This document shows, one piece after another, positions 7,441 to 15,067 of a DNA stretch of 36,690 nt. The first letter of the stretch is position 1. Each line of letters starts with the position of its first letter. The notes under the pieces were generated by a model. The model saw only the letters and a list, made by a program, of their open reading frames with translations, was not told the DNA's origin and searched no databases. Both the position numbers and the translations under genes were made by a program. The stretch covers positions 1 to 36,690 of the IMG/VR virus record IMGVR_UViG_3300044855_000259, one strand, 5' to 3'. Source of the DNA: a virus.

Positions 7441-8841
7441 ATGGCCATTCGATACACGGACTCCTCGATTTCCAGCGCGGCGTCGGCAGCAAATGACGGC
7501 CTCACGCCGCTGACGCCCAAGCGCTTGCCGTCGGATCACACTATCTCGTCAGGTGACGAGGTGTGGATCAAAGGCGGCGGTCCCGACTACCTGATGCCGG
7601 CAACGCCTATCCCGTGCCAGTGGTCGTCCGTGCTTAACGGCGTCGTGCAGCGCTGGCCCGGCACGCCAAAGCCCGTCATCCGGCACACGGACCCGGGCAA
7701 CCTTGGCACGCAAGCGCGGGTGTTCGCGCTGGGATCTGGTGGCAACTGGACGGTGCGGGGCCTCATCTTCCGGAACTGCGCGGGTGCGTGTGCCAACATG
7801 AACACAGGAGCGGGCACCGGCATACTCACCATTGAAGGCAATGAAGCCTATGACGTCGGGAAGACATTCTATGCGTCGGCATCTGGCTATCTCACGGCGT
7901 TTGGCGCCGGTGGGACAAGTCCGCTGGCAGAGGTCTACGCGTACAACAACATCGTGGACGACGTGGGGTCCGACATCATGTGGTTCCGCGCTACGACCAA
8001 GGCGGAATTTGCTTACAACCGGCTGACAAATCCATCCATGCTGGATTCGTTGGGTGATTGTCTTCAAATCTTTGAGGCGTGCACGGATCTGTGGGTACAT
8101 CACAACTATTTCGATCATCGTGCGGTCGACTCGAAGCAATGCTTCATTCAGTCTGGCGGCACGGGTGGTGTCACTCGATTCGAAGACAATGAAGTGTTGG
8201 GGTATGAAAGCGCGAGTTCGCAAGGGCATACCGCGGTTTACAGCGATCAGACTTTACTGTGTCGACGTAACCGCATTCGCGTCGGAGCCTCTGGAATTTA
8301 CTATGGGGCCAATGGGTCGCGCATATACGGAAACGTCATTGAGTACGGCGGCGGCCGGACAAACGTCGGCGCCATTTGGGGTGCGACAATCACGGATCTC
8401 CGGGTGCACAACAACACGATTTTCCGCGTGCTGCCCGGCGCCGACTCTGGGGAGGCGGCGATTCGCTCGACGACGTCGAACGCCGGGATCATGACCTACA
8501 ACAACATCATCGGGAACTTCACCCGGGGCATCCGGCGCGGCGCGAGCAGTTTGGAGGCGAACAACTGCTTCTATAACGTGACCACGCCGGTGGCGGACTC
8601 CGCCGGTACGGGCTCGCTGTCGCCGGTGAACCAGATCAACGTCGATCCGACGGCGTTCTTGAATCCGGACTATTCGCTCCGTATGGCATCGCCGACGCGA
8701 ATCGAAACGCTGTCGGTGGCGAATCCCCTGGCGCAGGCGGGTGTGTATGTGGAGGGGGTTGCGCTGATGAACGGGCGGGCGCGGCCGGGTATGACGCCCG
8801 TCGGTGCATTCCGTGCCCTGGTGCCGCGCGTCTCCCGATGA
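7441..8841 (+). CDS. Right-handed parallel beta-helix protein (tailspike or depolymerase-like), 466 aa
   Basis: The central ~300 residues repeat short coils of the pectate-lyase-type beta-helix: FRNCAGACANMNTG, IEGNEAYDVG, VYAYNNIVDDVG, AYNRLTNPS, VHHNYFDH, FEDNEVLGY, RNRIRVGASGIYYG, IYGNVIEYGG, VHNNTIFRV and TYNNIIGNF. The Asn ladders (NN, HHNY, GN) are typical. The fold is used by tailspikes and polysaccharide-degrading enzymes; catalytic residues cannot be assigned by eye. The end (ADYSLRMASP-type segment and a C-terminal closing motif) resembles secreted beta-helix proteins. GC falls to about 52% across 8041-8340, against about 68% in the adjoining connector gene, suggesting recent acquisition. 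Its place among head genes is unusual. Confidence 0.85.
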   Translation: MAIRYTDSSISSAASAANDGLTPLTPKRLPSDHTISSGDEVWIKGGGPDYLMPATPIPCQWSSVLNGVVQRWPGTPKPVIRHTDPGNLGTQARVFALGSGGNWTVRGLIFRNCAGACANMNTGAGTGILTIEGNEAYDVGKTFYASASGYLTAFGAGGTSPLAEVYAYNNIVDDVGSDIMWFRATTKAEFAYNRLTNPSMLDSLGDCLQIFEACTDLWVHHNYFDHRAVDSKQCFIQSGGTGGVTRFEDNEVLGYESASSQGHTAVYSDQTLLCRRNRIRVGASGIYYGANGSRIYGNVIEYGGGRTNVGAIWGATITDLRVHNNTIFRVLPGADSGEAAIRSTTSNAGIMTYNNIIGNFTRGIRRGASSLEANNCFYNVTTPVADSAGTGSLSPVNQINVDPTAFLNPDYSLRMASPTRIETLSVANPLAQAGVYVEGVALMNGRARPGMTPVGAFRALVPRVSR

Positions 8842-9410
8842 ACCCCACGATCGTCACCGCTCCGGCCGAGGAGCCGCTGCAGCTGGCCGAGGTCAAGGCG
8901 CATCTGCGCGTCTCGGTCGCGGACGAGGACGCGCTCATTCAGCGGCTCATCGTCGCCGTGCGTCGCAAGGTCGAGGCCGACTGCGGCCTGGCGCTGGTGA
9001 CGCAGACGCTGGATGCCACCTATGACCGCTGGCCGTGCGACGGGACGATCCGTCTGCCTCGAGGCCCGGTGGCGTCGGTCACCTCGGTCAAGTACGTCTC
9101 CGCGGTGGGCGTGCTCTCGACGCTGCCCGGCGCGCAGTACGAAACCGATCTCACGGGGGCTCCGGCGCGCATCCGGCCGGCCTACGGGTACACGTGGCCG
9201 ACGATCCTGCCGACCCTCGGCGCTGTGGTGGTGCGCTTCGTGGCGGGCTACGGCGACCGGGCGGCGGTGCCGGCCGACATCAAGGCGGCGATGTTGATGA
9301 TGATCGGTCACCTGTACGAGCACCGGGAGGACGTTGCCGACTTTCAGGTCTACCACGTGCCCAAGGCGGCCGACTGGCTGCTCGCTCCGCACAAGGTCCA
9401 CTGGTTCTGA
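8838..9410 (+). CDS. Head-tail connector, gp6-like (phiE125 gp8 family), 190 aa
   Basis: The first neck adaptor that binds the portal from outside. It has the family pattern of an N-terminal EEPLQLAEVKAHLRVSVADEDALIQRLI segment, GLALVTQTLDATYDRWP, PRGPVASVTSVKY and the C-terminal YGDRAAVPADIKAAMLMMIGHLYEHRED helix. Length is typical. The start overlaps the beta-helix stop (ATGA), and the next gene overlaps its stop (TGATG), so translation is coupled through the neck genes. Confidence 0.93.
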   Translation: MNPTIVTAPAEEPLQLAEVKAHLRVSVADEDALIQRLIVAVRRKVEADCGLALVTQTLDATYDRWPCDGTIRLPRGPVASVTSVKYVSAVGVLSTLPGAQYETDLTGAPARIRPAYGYTWPTILPTLGAVVVRFVAGYGDRAAVPADIKAAMLMMIGHLYEHREDVADFQVYHVPKAADWLLAPHKVHWF

Positions 9411-9736
9411 TGCGTGCCGGTCGTCTGTCTGAGCGGGTCGATCTCCAGGCCAAGGTCGTCACGCGCGATGCCCTGGGCGCCGAAGTCATCTCGTGGGCGA
9501 CGGTGCACACGGTTCCGGCCGAAGCGCAGCCGCTGTCCGGCCGGGAGTTCGTGGCCATGCGACAGGCGCAGAGCGACATCAGCATCCGGTTCCGCCTGCG
9601 CTACCTGCCCGGCATTAACACCGGCATGCGGGTCGTGTGGCGGGGCACGGCGTACAACGTTCTCGAGGCGATCAACGTGCGGGCGCGGGATACGGAGCTC
9701 GAGCTGCTCTGCGCGGGGGATGCCGGCAATGCGTGA
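9410..9736 (+). CDS. Head closure / head-tail joining protein (PF05521-like), 108 aa
   Basis: A small beta-barrel protein that plugs the connector after packaging. The family signature is visible: MRAGRLSERVDLQ, then SGREFVAMRQAQSDISIRFRLRYLPGI, then MRVVWRGTAYNVLEAINVRARDTELELLC. Length is exactly typical (about 105-115 residues). The ATG at 9410 overlaps the upstream stop, and its end overlaps the gp10-like gene by 8 bases. Confidence 0.93.
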   Translation: MRAGRLSERVDLQAKVVTRDALGAEVISWATVHTVPAEAQPLSGREFVAMRQAQSDISIRFRLRYLPGINTGMRVVWRGTAYNVLEAINVRARDTELELLCAGDAGNA

Positions 9737-10250
9737 CGAGATCTCGGTGCGGATCAACTTGCCAGACTTCCGGCGGCAGCTGCAGGAAATTGGCGATCGC
9801 ATGGAGAAGCGCGTTGTACGAGGTGCGCTGAGGGATGCGTCGCGGGTGTTCCAACGGGCGGCGAAGCAGAAGGCGCCAGTGCTCCGAAAGCCAGATCCAC
9901 GCCGAATTCCCGGCCGTCTGCGTGAGGCGATCGTCGTGGCGTCCGTGCGCGCCCCGCGTGGCCTCATCCGGTTTCGCGTCGTTCCTCGGGCTCGAAAGGC
10001 TACCCGCAGGCGTGGCAAGGCGGATCTGCCGTTCTACTGGGTGTGGTTGGAGGGCGGGTGGATTCCCCGGGGGCCCGGCCGACGAGTGCGCGGCAGCGTC
10101 GCCCGCAAGCGCGAGATCCGCGCCTCGTCGGGCCGCACGTATCGGTATCCGTTCCTCGCCCCGGCCTTCCAGTCGGCGCAAGGCGCGGCGCTGGCGGCCT
10201 ACAACTCGGGATTCGAACGGCGCCTGGCGCTGATCCAGTCGGTGAAATGA
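9729..10250 (+). CDS. HK97 gp10-like neck/tail protein, 173 aa
   Basis: A tail-completion-type protein of the HK97 gp10 family, joining head and tail. Visible elements are the helical N-terminus LPDFRRQLQEIGDRMEKRVVRGALRDASRVFQRAAKQKAP, a basic central stretch and the C-terminal YRYPFLAPAFQSAQGAALAAYNSGFERRL, which matches the P-F-(L/M)-x-P-A motif of the family. It is very basic (pI clearly high by composition). The start at 9729 lies inside the head-closure gene and ends in ATGA with the next gene. Confidence 0.92.
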   Translation: MRDEISVRINLPDFRRQLQEIGDRMEKRVVRGALRDASRVFQRAAKQKAPVLRKPDPRRIPGRLREAIVVASVRAPRGLIRFRVVPRARKATRRRGKADLPFYWVWLEGGWIPRGPGRRVRGSVARKREIRASSGRTYRYPFLAPAFQSAQGAALAAYNSGFERRLALIQSVK

Positions 10251-10609
10251 GCGCAGAAACACAACTCTTCGCCACGCTGTCAGCGGCGTCGGCGGTGACG
10301 GCGCTCGTCTCGCAGCGCATCTATCCGGACGTCACGCCGGCGGAGGCGACGCTGCCTTGCGTGGCCTATGCCCGTCTCGAAACTTCCTACGTTCAGACCA
10401 TTCACTCTGCTGCTCCGGTGGCCGAGACAGCGGTGCTCGAGGTGATGTGCATGGCGACGTCGCGCGATGGCGCCGAGACGCTGTGCAGTGCGGTACAGGC
10501 CGCGCTGTTCGCGGCGGGCTTCACGCCGGTCGGGCGGCGGGCCGAGTTCGACTTCGATTCAGACATGTGTGCGGCGGTGCTGACCGTCGAGAAGTTTTCC
10601 AACCTATAG
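10247..10609 (+). CDS. Tail completion protein, DUF3168 family, 120 aa
   Basis: Terminates the tail tube and binds the neck, like lambda gpU. The pattern fits DUF3168: an N-terminal helix ETQLFATLSAASAVTALVSQRIYPDVTP, a strand LPCVAYARLETS, a mid segment AVLEVMCMATSRDGAETLCSAVQAAL, and a C-terminal strand pair. Start by ATGA overlap with the gp10-like gene; nine bases separate it from the tail tube gene, which has its own AGGAG. Confidence 0.9.
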   Translation: MSAETQLFATLSAASAVTALVSQRIYPDVTPAEATLPCVAYARLETSYVQTIHSAAPVAETAVLEVMCMATSRDGAETLCSAVQAALFAAGFTPVGRRAEFDFDSDMCAAVLTVEKFSNL

Positions 10610-10618
10610 GAGCAGACA

Positions 10619-11272
10619 ATGGCCAATGTGCAGAAGTGGTCGAACGTGGCGGTCAGCATGCAGAGTTCGCTGGCAACGGCCGTCACCATCACCGGTATCA
10701 CGAACGCGAACCCGGGCGTGGTGTCATGGAGCACCGGGACCGATCCGTCGAACGGACAGTTCGTGATCATGCAAGTCGTGGGGATGAACAACAAGCTCGC
10801 GAACAAGGTCGTGCGGGTGGCCAACGTCAACGGCGCCGGCAACACCTTCGAGCTTGAGGGCGTCGACACCACGACGTTCGGAGCCTTCGCGTCCGGAACT
10901 TTTCAAGTGATCACCTTCGGCACCTCGATCGGGATCCTGCGGGACGTCTCCGGCAGCGGTGGTGAGCCCGAGGAACTGGACGCCACCACGATTCACGACT
11001 CGATTCGGCAGATCGAGTACGGCGCAGCCACGTCCCAGCGGTTTTCGGGTACGGCCCTGTGGGACCCGCAGGACGCCGGCTATGTGGCGCTCAAGGCGGC
11101 ATCCGACACCGGTGCGTCTCGCGCGTTCCTGTTCACCTTCGAAACCGGCTTTAAGTATGCGTTCTACGGTCGGGTGTTCGCGAGCGGCGCCCCGACCGGA
11201 GCGGCGCAGCAGATCGTCGAGACGCCGGTGTCGATGACGGTCCGCGGCACCGGCACGGCTTACGCCAGCTGA
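10619..11272 (+). CDS. Major tail tube protein, 217 aa
   Basis: Forms the stacked hexameric tail tube of a siphovirus. It is Thr/Ser/Val-rich and beta-dominated, with no export signal, and sits in the fixed place between the DUF3168 protein and the frameshifted chaperones. The segment DVSGSGGEPEELDATTIHDSIRQIEYG followed by FSGTALWDPQDAGYVALKAASDTGASRAFLFTFETG corresponds to the core of siphoviral tube proteins. It has an AGGAG site 6-7 bases ahead of the ATG, as expected for an abundant product. The stop overlaps the next start (TGATG). Confidence 0.92.
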   Translation: MANVQKWSNVAVSMQSSLATAVTITGITNANPGVVSWSTGTDPSNGQFVIMQVVGMNNKLANKVVRVANVNGAGNTFELEGVDTTTFGAFASGTFQVITFGTSIGILRDVSGSGGEPEELDATTIHDSIRQIEYGAATSQRFSGTALWDPQDAGYVALKAASDTGASRAFLFTFETGFKYAFYGRVFASGAPTGAAQQIVETPVSMTVRGTGTAYAS

Positions 11273-11607
11273 TGAGTACGCTGATCGAGCGGCTGCGGGC
11301 CGCGCGGGAATCCACGGTCGAGATCGACGGCATCAAGCTGAAGGTGCGCCGGCCGACGCATACCGACCTGGTGTACCTGCGATCCGACACCGACGAGCAG
11401 TTCGTGCGTCGGTGCGTGGTCGGGTGGGTGGGCGTGCGTGAAGTGGATGTGGTGCCGGGTGGCGCGGCGCATTTCGTCGACTTCGACATTGATGTCTGTG
11501 TCGAGTGGTTCAAGGATGTGCCGGGCCGCTGGGGAAAGTTGGGCGAGGCGATCAGCACGATCATCCGCGCCTACTTCGCCTCTCTGGAGTCGGCGGAAAA
11601 AAAATAA
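11272..11607 (+). CDS. Tail assembly chaperone, G-type (zero-frame product), 111 aa
   Basis: Binds the tape measure protein and brings tube subunits to it, like lambda gpG. The short product ends at TAA 11605-11607, immediately after an A8 run. It sits between tail tube and tape measure genes, where nearly all siphoviruses carry a frameshifted pair. The N-terminal half contains VEIDGIKLKVRRPTHTDLVYLRSD, matching small chaperones of this type. The zero-frame form should be the major product. Confidence 0.9.
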   Translation: MSTLIERLRAARESTVEIDGIKLKVRRPTHTDLVYLRSDTDEQFVRRCVVGWVGVREVDVVPGGAAHFVDFDIDVCVEWFKDVPGRWGKLGEAISTIIRAYFASLESAEKK

Positions 11608-11849
11608 CGGCCGCGCTGGATAGGGCGGAACTCAGCGCGGCGTTCGGTAGGGCTCCAGAGGTCGAGCCCGATCTGCTGTCAGATCAAGTCCGGGAGATCT
11701 GGAACATGCTCGGCGGGAAGATCGACTGGTTCGGTGTCGAGGTGCTGTGCGAGATGCTAGGTGTCGTCCAGCCCGAGCACGTGATCCGCGGACTGATCCA
11801 GATACGCAAACACTTCGAGGACAAGGAACGTGCCGCGCTTCTCAATTGA
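11272..11849 (+). CDS. Tail assembly chaperone, GT fusion by -1 frameshift, 192 aa
   Basis: A -1 shift at the A8 run (slippery A AAA AAA, 11598-11604) avoids the TAA and continues ...EKK-ITAALDRAEL... to TGA at 11847-11849. The join is 11272-11604 and 11604-11849. The T part (EIWNMLGGKIDWFGVEVLCEMLGVVQPEHVIRGL) binds tape measure in lambda. There is no good start codon for the T frame by itself, and it lies exactly in the -1 phase, so the fusion is well supported. The end overlaps the tape measure start by 20 bases. Confidence 0.88.
11598..11604 (+). promoter_or_regulatory. -1 ribosomal frameshift site (A AAAAAA)
   Basis: The zero frame reads GAA AAA AAA TAA. The heptamer A-AAA-AAA lets both tRNAs re-pair after a -1 slip. 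The stop codon directly after the slippery site may help pausing. GC-rich sequence just downstream (CGGCCGCGCTGG) could fold but no clear pseudoknot was seen. Confidence 0.85.
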
Positions 11850-13803
11850 TGTCGAGGCGCGTCTCGCGTCATTCGAGCAAGGCCTCAAGCGCATCGAGCA
11901 GTCGACAGCCGGCGTCGCCGGTCGGCTGGAGTCGGCGTTCGGTGGTCTTCGGTCTGCCCTTGCCGCGATCGGTGGCGTGGTGGCGGTCGGGCAGATCACG
12001 AACATGGTGCGCTCGTTCGTCGATGCTGCCGATGCCCTGGACGACCTGTCGCAGAAAACGGGCGTAGCGGTTGAGTCGCTGTCCGAGCTTCAGTACACGG
12101 CCAACATCGAGGGCGTGAACGTCCAGTCGCTGGGCGATGCGTTCACGAAGCTTTCGGTCAACCTGCAGGCCGGCGCCCGCGGGTCGAAGGAGCTGCAGCA
12201 AGCTTTCGCGCAGGTGGGCATTGCTGCGAAGGACCTGGGCACGATCGGCGCCGATCAGGCGTTTCGGCGAATCGCGGCGGCGTTCGAGGGCGCATCGGAC
12301 GGCCCGGAGAAAGCGGCCCTGGCGGTCAAGCTGTTCGGACGCGCCGGCGCCGATCTGATCCCGCTGCTGAACTACGGCGCCGACGGGCTGAAGCGCTCCG
12401 GCGATGAGGCGCGTCGCTTCGGACTGGTGATCGGCGCCGACACGGCCAAAGCGGCGGCGGAGTTCAACGACAACCTCACCAGGCTGCAGGCCTCGGCGCA
12501 AGGGTTCGGCTTTGCGATCGGCAATCAGGTGCTTCCGTCCCTGTCGCAGTTCGTCGCCGAGCTGCTCGAGGGGCAGCGGATCTTCGGCAGTTTCGCATCG
12601 GCCCTGGCCAACCTGGGCAACCCGTTCAACATCAACCCGTTCAAGGATCTGGCGGGCAACATCGCCGCGGTGCGCAAGGAGATCGAGCTGCTGGAGCGGC
12701 AGCGCAACAACTCGGCGAGCGAGGGGAACACGAACCTGGGTGGATTCGATGCGGCCATCGAGCGGGCGCGCAAGCGGCTGGAGTTCCTGAAGTTCCAGCA
12801 ACGCCAAAGAATCTCGACCGGGGACCCCAGCACGTTCGACTCCCGTGATCGTCGGCTGCAGGCGCAGGCAGACAAGCCGGCCTTTGCCGCGACGCCGGAA
12901 GATACGAGCGATCTGCGGGACCAGATCGAAAAGGGATCGCGCAAGGGCGCCGAGTTCCTGGTCAAGATCTACACCGACCAGTTCGCAGAGATTCGGCGCG
13001 AGGCCGTGCAGCTGCAGTCCGAGCTGGTGTCCATTCTTCAGGAGGGACCGGCTGAGGCTCAGCGGCAGGCCTCGGCGCGGCAGTCGGCGGTTGACGGCAT
13101 TCTCGGGCAGACACAGGTCGGCCGGGTGCGCGAGCTGCAGAGGCTGCTGGAGGATCTGGCGCGCGCCGGTGCTGAGGCGCCCCTCGAGATGCAGCAGCAG
13201 TACGAGCAGGCATTCGAGATCATCAATCAGCAGATCCAGGAAGCCAATGGCAAGCTCGACGGCCAGTTCGACAACATCGTCGAAGGGACAGACCTGGCCA
13301 AGGATGGGTTCTTGCGATTGCAGGCAGCGGTCGAGCGATGGGGAGACGCGACGGCGGATGAGATCGTGAAGGTGGTCGAGACCGGCAAGCTCAACTTTTC
13401 TTCGTTGATTAAGACGATCGCGTCGGATCTGTTGCGCCTCAGCATTCAGCAGTCAATCACGCGGCCGCTGTTCACGGCGTTGGCGGCGTCCTTGCCGGGC
13501 GGGCCTGGTACCGGGGCGCCGTCGGCGGCTGGCACGCCGTTCGGCTTTTCGTTTGGCGGCGGCCGTGCCACCGGCGGCAGCGTCACCGGTGGGCGCTATT
13601 ACACCGTCGGCGAGCGGGGGCCGGAAACGCTATTTGTAAATCCGGGGCAGTCGGGCACCGTGGTGCCGGCGGGTGGCGGCTCGGCTCCGGTGAACGTCTA
13701 CCTGGATGCGCGCACCGACTCCTCCCTCGTCCGGCAATACGTGATGCAGGCCGTAGCGCTGGCGCAGTCTGAACAAGCTCGCCGCTCCAGCATGGGGGTG
13801 TGA
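11830..13803 (+). CDS. Tape measure protein, 657 aa
   Basis: Sets tail length and is passed into the cell with the DNA. The start is GTG at 11830 with AAGGA just upstream, inside the end of the GT frame. Visible parts are an N-terminal coiled coil (FEQGLKRIEQSTAGVAGRLESAFGGLRSAL), the module LDDLSQKTGVAVESLSELQYTA typical of lambda-like tape measures, long helical coiled coil to about residue 520, then a Gly-rich C-terminal domain with YYTVGERGPETLFVNPGQSGTVVP, a common tape measure ending. At about 0.15 nm per residue the tail would be near 100 nm, which is short for a siphovirus. Confidence 0.95.
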   Translation: MPRFSIDVEARLASFEQGLKRIEQSTAGVAGRLESAFGGLRSALAAIGGVVAVGQITNMVRSFVDAADALDDLSQKTGVAVESLSELQYTANIEGVNVQSLGDAFTKLSVNLQAGARGSKELQQAFAQVGIAAKDLGTIGADQAFRRIAAAFEGASDGPEKAALAVKLFGRAGADLIPLLNYGADGLKRSGDEARRFGLVIGADTAKAAAEFNDNLTRLQASAQGFGFAIGNQVLPSLSQFVAELLEGQRIFGSFASALANLGNPFNINPFKDLAGNIAAVRKEIELLERQRNNSASEGNTNLGGFDAAIERARKRLEFLKFQQRQRISTGDPSTFDSRDRRLQAQADKPAFAATPEDTSDLRDQIEKGSRKGAEFLVKIYTDQFAEIRREAVQLQSELVSILQEGPAEAQRQASARQSAVDGILGQTQVGRVRELQRLLEDLARAGAEAPLEMQQQYEQAFEIINQQIQEANGKLDGQFDNIVEGTDLAKDGFLRLQAAVERWGDATADEIVKVVETGKLNFSSLIKTIASDLLRLSIQQSITRPLFTALAASLPGGPGTGAPSAAGTPFGFSFGGGRATGGSVTGGRYYTVGERGPETLFVNPGQSGTVVPAGGGSAPVNVYLDARTDSSLVRQYVMQAVALAQSEQARRSSMGV

Positions 13804-14399
13804 TGGCGCTCACCTGGCCGACCCTCACCCGCTACCCGACGCGGATCGACTGGGCCTTGCGCTCGCTTACTCAGGTGCACGAGTCGCCGCTCAACGGCTC
13901 GGTCCAGTCCCTCGAGCTGCCCGGCGCCCGCTGGATGGCTTCAATCGTGTACGAGAACGTGCGCGACGAGAGCGACAAGGCGGCGCTGCGAGCGTTCGCC
14001 CTGCAGATGCGCGGGCGAGCCGGGCGCGTCAATGTGCCGGTGTTCCAGCAGATCACGCCGCGCGGAACCCTGGGCGGTACGCCGCTGGTCGTCGGGGCAT
14101 CGCAGACCGGCGCCACCTTGAGCACGGACGGCTGGAGCGTCGGCGCCACGCTGCTGGCCGGTGATTTCTTCAAGGTCGGCGGCGAGCTGAAGATGGTCAC
14201 CACGAACGGCACGGCCAACGGTTCCGGCGTCATGAGCGTCACGTTCGAGCCGGTCTTGCGCGCCTCGCCGGCGGACAACGCGGCCCTCACGTTCACCGGA
14301 CTGACCGTCGAAATGATGGCGGTTGCCGACGACTTCGGCTGGACGTACCAGGCCGGCGCCGTGTTGTCGTTCGTCTTCGACTTGATCGAGGTCATCTGA
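13803..14399 (+). CDS. Minor tail protein after tape measure (distal tail type), 198 aa
   Basis: Not assigned to a named family with certainty. The ATG at 13803 overlaps the tape measure stop. N-terminal residues RYPTRIDWALRSLTQVHESPLNGSVQSLELPGARW are followed by a beta-rich domain (TLSTDGWSVGATLLAGDFFKVGGELKMV). Genes here encode the distal-tail ring or lambda gpM/L-like tip proteins, so this is probably the first tip ring protein. Its stop overlaps the next start. Confidence 0.85.
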   Translation: MALTWPTLTRYPTRIDWALRSLTQVHESPLNGSVQSLELPGARWMASIVYENVRDESDKAALRAFALQMRGRAGRVNVPVFQQITPRGTLGGTPLVVGASQTGATLSTDGWSVGATLLAGDFFKVGGELKMVTTNGTANGSGVMSVTFEPVLRASPADNAALTFTGLTVEMMAVADDFGWTYQAGAVLSFVFDLIEVI

Positions 14400-15067
14400 T
14401 GCCGCGCGATATCACGACGGCTGCGGCGACAGCCCTTGCACAGGAGCATGTGGTTTATGCCGTGCTGCTCCTCATCGACCTGCCGACGGGCGTGCTGCGC
14501 CTGTGCAGCGCGGCCACATCAGTGCAGTGGGACGGGCACACGTGGATCGGTGGCGCTGCCTTCACGGGGCTGAACCCGATCGAGGAACGGTCTACGCCGT
14601 CGGCTGCAGGCGTCGCGGTGCGCCTGTCCGGCATCGACGTCGACTACGTGCAAGACATCATGCAGGAGCACTACCAGGGGCGGCCGGCGTCCGTCTGGCT
14701 AGCGACTCTGGATGCAGCGCACCAGGTCATTGCCGATCCGATCTTGGTGTTCAGCGGGCGATGTGACAAACCGTCGATCGAGATGGGCGAGACGGCCACC
14801 ATCACCCTCGGGCTTGAGAACCGCTGGGCCGACTGGGATCGGCCGCGCATCCGGCGGTACAACCACGCCGATCAGACCGACGTCTATCCCACGGACAAGG
14901 GGCTGGAGTTCGTGGAGCAGATGGAGTCCGTCGAGATCAACTGGGGCACGTTCAAGGGGCCGCCGGCACCTAAGCTGCAGATCCCTGGTTGGGTCAAGCA
15001 GTACGCTGTGAACCCGTATCTGCCCGTTGTGAACTTTGTCTCCAAGACGTTGCGCAGGCTCTTCTGA
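14399..15067 (+). CDS. Minor tail protein, DUF2163-like tip protein, 222 aa
   Basis: A tail-tip hub component. Motifs resemble the phage tip proteins that resemble DUF2163 or BR0599 families: LLIDLPTGVLRLCSAATSVQWDGHTWIGG, SGIDVDYVQDIMQEHYQGRPASVWLATLD, and NRWADWDRPRIRRYNHADQTDVYPTDKGLEFVEQM near the end. The last motif is highly characteristic of proteins preceding J-like hub genes in these phages. The C-terminus is basic. Start and end both overlap neighbours by one base (TGATG). Confidence 0.85.
   Translation: MPRDITTAAATALAQEHVVYAVLLLIDLPTGVLRLCSAATSVQWDGHTWIGGAAFTGLNPIEERSTPSAAGVAVRLSGIDVDYVQDIMQEHYQGRPASVWLATLDAAHQVIADPILVFSGRCDKPSIEMGETATITLGLENRWADWDRPRIRRYNHADQTDVYPTDKGLEFVEQMESVEINWGTFKGPPAPKLQIPGWVKQYAVNPYLPVVNFVSKTLRRLF

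Noticed and set aside
11505-11849. Separate gene for the T part of the chaperone
   Set aside because: Its upstream part is only the shadow of the G gene and the frame is exactly -1 from the slippery site, so it is the tail of a frameshift product.
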